64,000 bases of DNA, taken from positions 1,860,001-1,924,000 of the forward strand of contig JASVEC010000004.1 in the NCBI GenBank assembly GCA_030770535.1, in the 5' to 3' direction. Each line of letters starts with the position of its first letter. Positions within the stretch are counted from its first letter, which is position 1. Below the pieces are notes generated by a model, which was given only the letters and a program-made list of their open reading frames with translations, did no database searches and had not been told where the DNA came from. Positions 61,406 through 64,000 of the stretch are shown here, in pieces. The translations under genes and the position numbers were made by a program. Origin of the DNA: Batkoa obscura (lineage: Eukaryota; Entomophthoromycota; Entomophthoromycetes; Entomophthorales; Batkoaceae).

Positions 61406-62176
61406 TTTTAAAAAGAAGTATGAAAATTGAGTTTAGGCTAATGAATTTTTGACTAAAAATATGTCAACTTTTTAAAAATTAGCAAAATGCATTTGTTTCA
61501 TCATTTTGTAAATTTACAATGAGTGAAATTGCTTAGATTTATTCATGTGAAATTAGTTGAACATAATGTTAGAATAAAAAGACTGATTTGTTGATTTGAT
61601 ATCATAGCACCAAGTTATAGAAGAACTATAAGCAAATATTTGTACTATTTCTTTTGCAAGTGTATATTGAATAATAAACTTGTATTGAAAAAGAAAACTT
61701 GAAGAATAATATAGTATACCATTTCTCTTAATATTTGTATGCTCAAATTACAATAAATAATGAGCAAATTCCATTAATTGAATGATACTAAAATGCCTGA
61801 ATTTATTTAGCATATATGGGTGTTTTTTAGCTTCATCACTTTTTTCATTTCTTAAGTGCTATTTGAGTGGAAAAATTGTTAGTAAAATTCTTAAACAAAA
61901 AATACATCTCCATATTATATTTCTGTTAAAAAAGTTCAAAATAATTGTTGGCAGCATTAGGTGTTTTGTTTACAGTTGAGGCTTACAAATGCCAGATGAG
62001 CATAATTTATTGATATAAGCTAAAGTGTTATTAGCGTCTGTTTTAAGGGTTTACCTTAAAGGACATCGTTGATTCTTTATTAAACTACAAATCTTATTTT
62101 TATTTTTATTTTTAATATAAATTTCATTTATGTTTAATACGTTTTAATAATTTAGGTTATTTAGAATTTGTTAATT
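61406..62176. other. Intergenic region with one MITE
   Basis: Between DNAJC12 and the first hydrolase copy. It contains a MITE at 61813-61914; the short plus-strand frame over it is repeat-derived. Otherwise no gene seen. Confidence 0.45.
61813..61914 (+). mobile_element. MITE copy (105-bp family)
   Basis: TATATGGGTGTTTTTTAGC to ATACATCTCCATAT, with CTTCATCACTTTTTTCAT, GAGTGGAAAAATTGTTAG and TAAAATTCTTAAACAAAA internal blocks. Well preserved. Confidence 0.8.
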
Positions 62177-62626
62177 ATTTATCTTGGATAATATTAACTT
62201 GTTTTAATCCAACATCATTCAAATGTTTAGCAAATTGTATTGTTTGTTGAGAGTCAACAAGTGTATCTTTAGTGGAATCAATTAATAAATACTTTGGTAA
62301 TTTGGTGTAGTGGATCTTATTTAAAGAATCAGAAGTAATACTATACTGTGGAGATGCTTGATTCAATAAATTGATGAATATATGAATTATCTTGTTTGGC
62401 TAATAATTCTAACTCAAAAATACCATTGATTGAAATAACTCCTTTGATTTGATTTAGTGACTTGATGTTATCATTATTGGCGTATTGATTGACATCCAGT
62501 GCCAATAAGGCGCTTAAATGAGCATCTGCAGAATGGCCACCAACAACTATTTTACTGTCTTTCATATTGAAGCAATTCGATGAGGAAGTGATATTAATGA
62601 AGGCGTTTAAGGTGTCTTTGATATGA
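62177..62626. repeat. Direct repeat, unit 1 (identical to 63551-64000)
   Basis: By eye these 450 bases are identical, without gaps, to 63551-64000 (offset 1374). The match stops abruptly at 62177 on the left; on the right it continues to the window edge. Confidence 0.9.
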
Positions 62627-62871
62627 CTTGAATATTTAATATCATTGCTTTCACCTTCTTGACTTAAGCGGTAATGAATGATACCAGTTATAATACCATA
62701 ATTCTTAGCTAAATTAGCTGACCTTGATCTACTTGGTTCTATGTCTTCTGATACCCAAAAACCACCGGGAATCCATATTAGTAAGGGAGAGTTTGAAGCA
62801 TAATTTAAAGGTGTAATTAAATTAAAATAATTGTTTATTATATGATTGCATCTGTAAGATCTTTCATTCAC
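62177..62871 (-). pseudogene. Kynurenine-formamidase-like alpha/beta hydrolase, copy 1 (3' truncated, frame-broken)
   Basis: Alpha/beta-hydrolase resembling arylformamidase (Bna7/AFMID type). Oxyanion region PLLIWIPGGFWVSED, nucleophile motif VVGGHSADAHLSALLALD (Ser present, but Asp where Gly is usual), VISINGIFELELLAKQD, and in another frame LPKYLLIDSTKDTLVDSQ with the acid residue. The two frames meet near 62345-62366: either a single-base frameshift or a 31-bp intron (GTATAG...AATAAG), shorter than any other intron here. The C-terminal His segment found in copy 2 is missing because the duplicated block ends at 62177. No in-frame ATG precedes GTG at 62871, so a 5' exon may exist upstream. 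Probably non-functional. Confidence 0.7.
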
Positions 62872-63479
62872 GCTAACGAGTTTAGGGTATTTACTTAATT
62901 AAAAATAGTTTTATTAAATGGATTCATATAATAAATAAAATTACGTGGATCCTACTATAGCAAACGTTAACTTTGTATACTAGTTCGATTTTAGTTGAAT
63001 AAATAAAAACATTAAATATTAAGTTGCAATAAAAAAGAAAAATTGGGTAATAGTATAAAATAGCTTCATTTTGAATGTTAATTCTAAATCAATCAAGTAT
63101 TAAACAAATCTTATATCTTAAAATTTAATGTGTTTATTTCTTTATGATATAGGTAAAATTCAATTGTGGTAGATAAAATATACTTGAAGTTATAAATTTT
63201 GTTCCAAGTTCTTATAAATTATCCCGTATAGTTTCCTAAAATGTAGTATAAAATATTTTTAACTAGTATTTCAATTATGTTAGTACCATTGTTTTATTTT
63301 TTATATTATATATTAAGTAGTTAGTAGCTATGGGTATAAGTTGTTTAGACTCATTAAATGCTATGGATTGTTGCTATACGCTATCGAGTTCTATCAAAAC
63401 GCTTTAGTCGTTGTTAATCATTTTATTGAAATTAAAATAAATAAATAAATAGAACTTAATGATATAATATATACTTTAT
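62872..63479. other. Spacer between the duplicated hydrolase copies
   Basis: AT-rich sequence of about 600 bp without gene signatures. It should hold any promoter or first exon of copy 1. No candidate start exon was found with confidence. Confidence 0.4.
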
Positions 63480-64000
63480 TTAGCTTAAAATAAATTTAGC
63501 AATAATATCTCGTACTTTAGAATAAGTAGGAATTCGGTCGTGTTGACCAAATTTATCTTGGATAATATTAACTTGTTTTAATCCAACATCATTCAAATGT
63601 TTAGCAAATTGTATTGTTTGTTGAGAGTCAACAAGTGTATCTTTAGTGGAATCAATTAATAAATACTTTGGTAATTTGGTGTAGTGGATCTTATTTAAAG
63701 AATCAGAAGTAATACTATACTGTGGAGATGCTTGATTCAATAAATTGATGAATATATGAATTATCTTGTTTGGCTAATAATTCTAACTCAAAAATACCAT
63801 TGATTGAAATAACTCCTTTGATTTGATTTAGTGACTTGATGTTATCATTATTGGCGTATTGATTGACATCCAGTGCCAATAAGGCGCTTAAATGAGCATC
63901 TGCAGAATGGCCACCAACAACTATTTTACTGTCTTTCATATTGAAGCAATTCGATGAGGAAGTGATATTAATGAAGGCGTTTAAGGTGTCTTTGATATGA
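63480..64000 (-). pseudogene. Kynurenine-formamidase-like hydrolase, copy 2 (runs off the window)
   Basis: Same sequence as copy 1 over 450 bp, but with the C-terminal end present: NIIQDKFGQHDRIPTYSKVR followed by DIIAKFILS and a stop at 63480. GQHD supplies a candidate catalytic His, so the triad (Ser in GHSADAH, Asp in STKDTL, His) could be complete. The same change of frame near 63719-63740 is present as in copy 1, so it predates the duplication or reflects a very short intron. The 5' part lies beyond the window. If the short intron is real this copy could be functional; otherwise it is a pseudogene. Confidence 0.6.
63551..64000. repeat. Direct repeat, unit 2 (identical to 62177-62626)
   Basis: Second unit of the tandem duplication; its right limit is outside the window. 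Confidence 0.9.

Noticed and set aside
61782-61979. 65-codon open frame before the hydrolase copies
   Set aside because: Covers the MITE at 61813-61914; repeat-derived.
1-64000. CRISPR arrays, bacterial operons, Shine-Dalgarno sites
   Set aside because: The tandem repeats found (10-bp, 12-bp, 7-bp) have no spacers, and the genes are spliced eukaryotic genes.

Overview
The window is nuclear DNA from an AT-rich, intron-containing eukaryote, most likely an early-diverging (zygomycete- or chytrid-type) fungus. Genes carry many short introns (about 45-80 bp) with GTAAG/GTAAT donors and, in several, a perfect TACTAAC branch site. Reading frames are rich in TTA and AAT codons and in poly-Asn runs. 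Gene content fits a fungus: a VRG4-type GDP-mannose transporter with FKNLT and GALNK motifs, a fungal-style SREBP, a Pcl-like cyclin and a DUF2011-like protein. Mitochondrial BCKDHA argues against an anaerobic gut fungus. DNAJC12, RNF181 and BCKDHA argue against a yeast-like reduced genome. The species is not identified.

Layout. 1-665: 3' part of RPS3A. 666-3949: gene-free, with MITEs and a solo LTR-like repeat. 3950-11097: a compact block with two M3 oligopeptidase paralogues tail to tail, SF3B4 sharing a 129-bp divergent promoter with the second, and LSM4. 11098-13799: a very AT-rich spacer with MITEs and a long inverted repeat. 13800-25268: UTP10/HEATR1, a phosphopantetheinyl transferase, a CorA-like Mg2+ transporter and a GDP-mannose transporter. 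27075-37187: RNF181, ribophorin I, a Chk2-type FHA kinase, a DUF2011-like protein and EMC2. 37188-47796: sparse, with only a cyclin gene plus MITEs and a 12-bp satellite. 47797-61405: malate dehydrogenase ending in a peroxisomal SKL signal, SREBP, ORC6, BCKDHA, an SH3 membrane protein, an aldehyde dehydrogenase and DNAJC12. 62177-64000: a recent tandem duplication carrying a kynurenine-formamidase-like hydrolase with a frame break.

The genes are mostly housekeeping: ribosome and ribosome biogenesis (RPS3A, UTP10), splicing and RNA decay (SF3B4, LSM4), ER and Golgi glycoprotein assembly (OST1, EMC2, GDP-mannose transport), DNA replication and checkpoint (ORC6, Chk2-like), and mitochondrial or peroxisomal metabolism (BCKDHA, MDH, M3 peptidase). 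I see no operon-like functional cluster. Convergent pairs are very tight (11-75 bp), while divergent or same-strand gaps are inflated by repeats.

The most distinctive non-genic feature is a roughly 105-bp MITE family with nested palindromes, present at least ten times in 64 kb and once, degenerate, inside an EMC2 intron. There are also piggyBac-like TTAA-flanked termini, a solo LTR-like repeat with intact target-site repeats, and a G-rich, hairpin-bearing stretch between MDH and SREBP. I did not find a clearly new multi-gene system.
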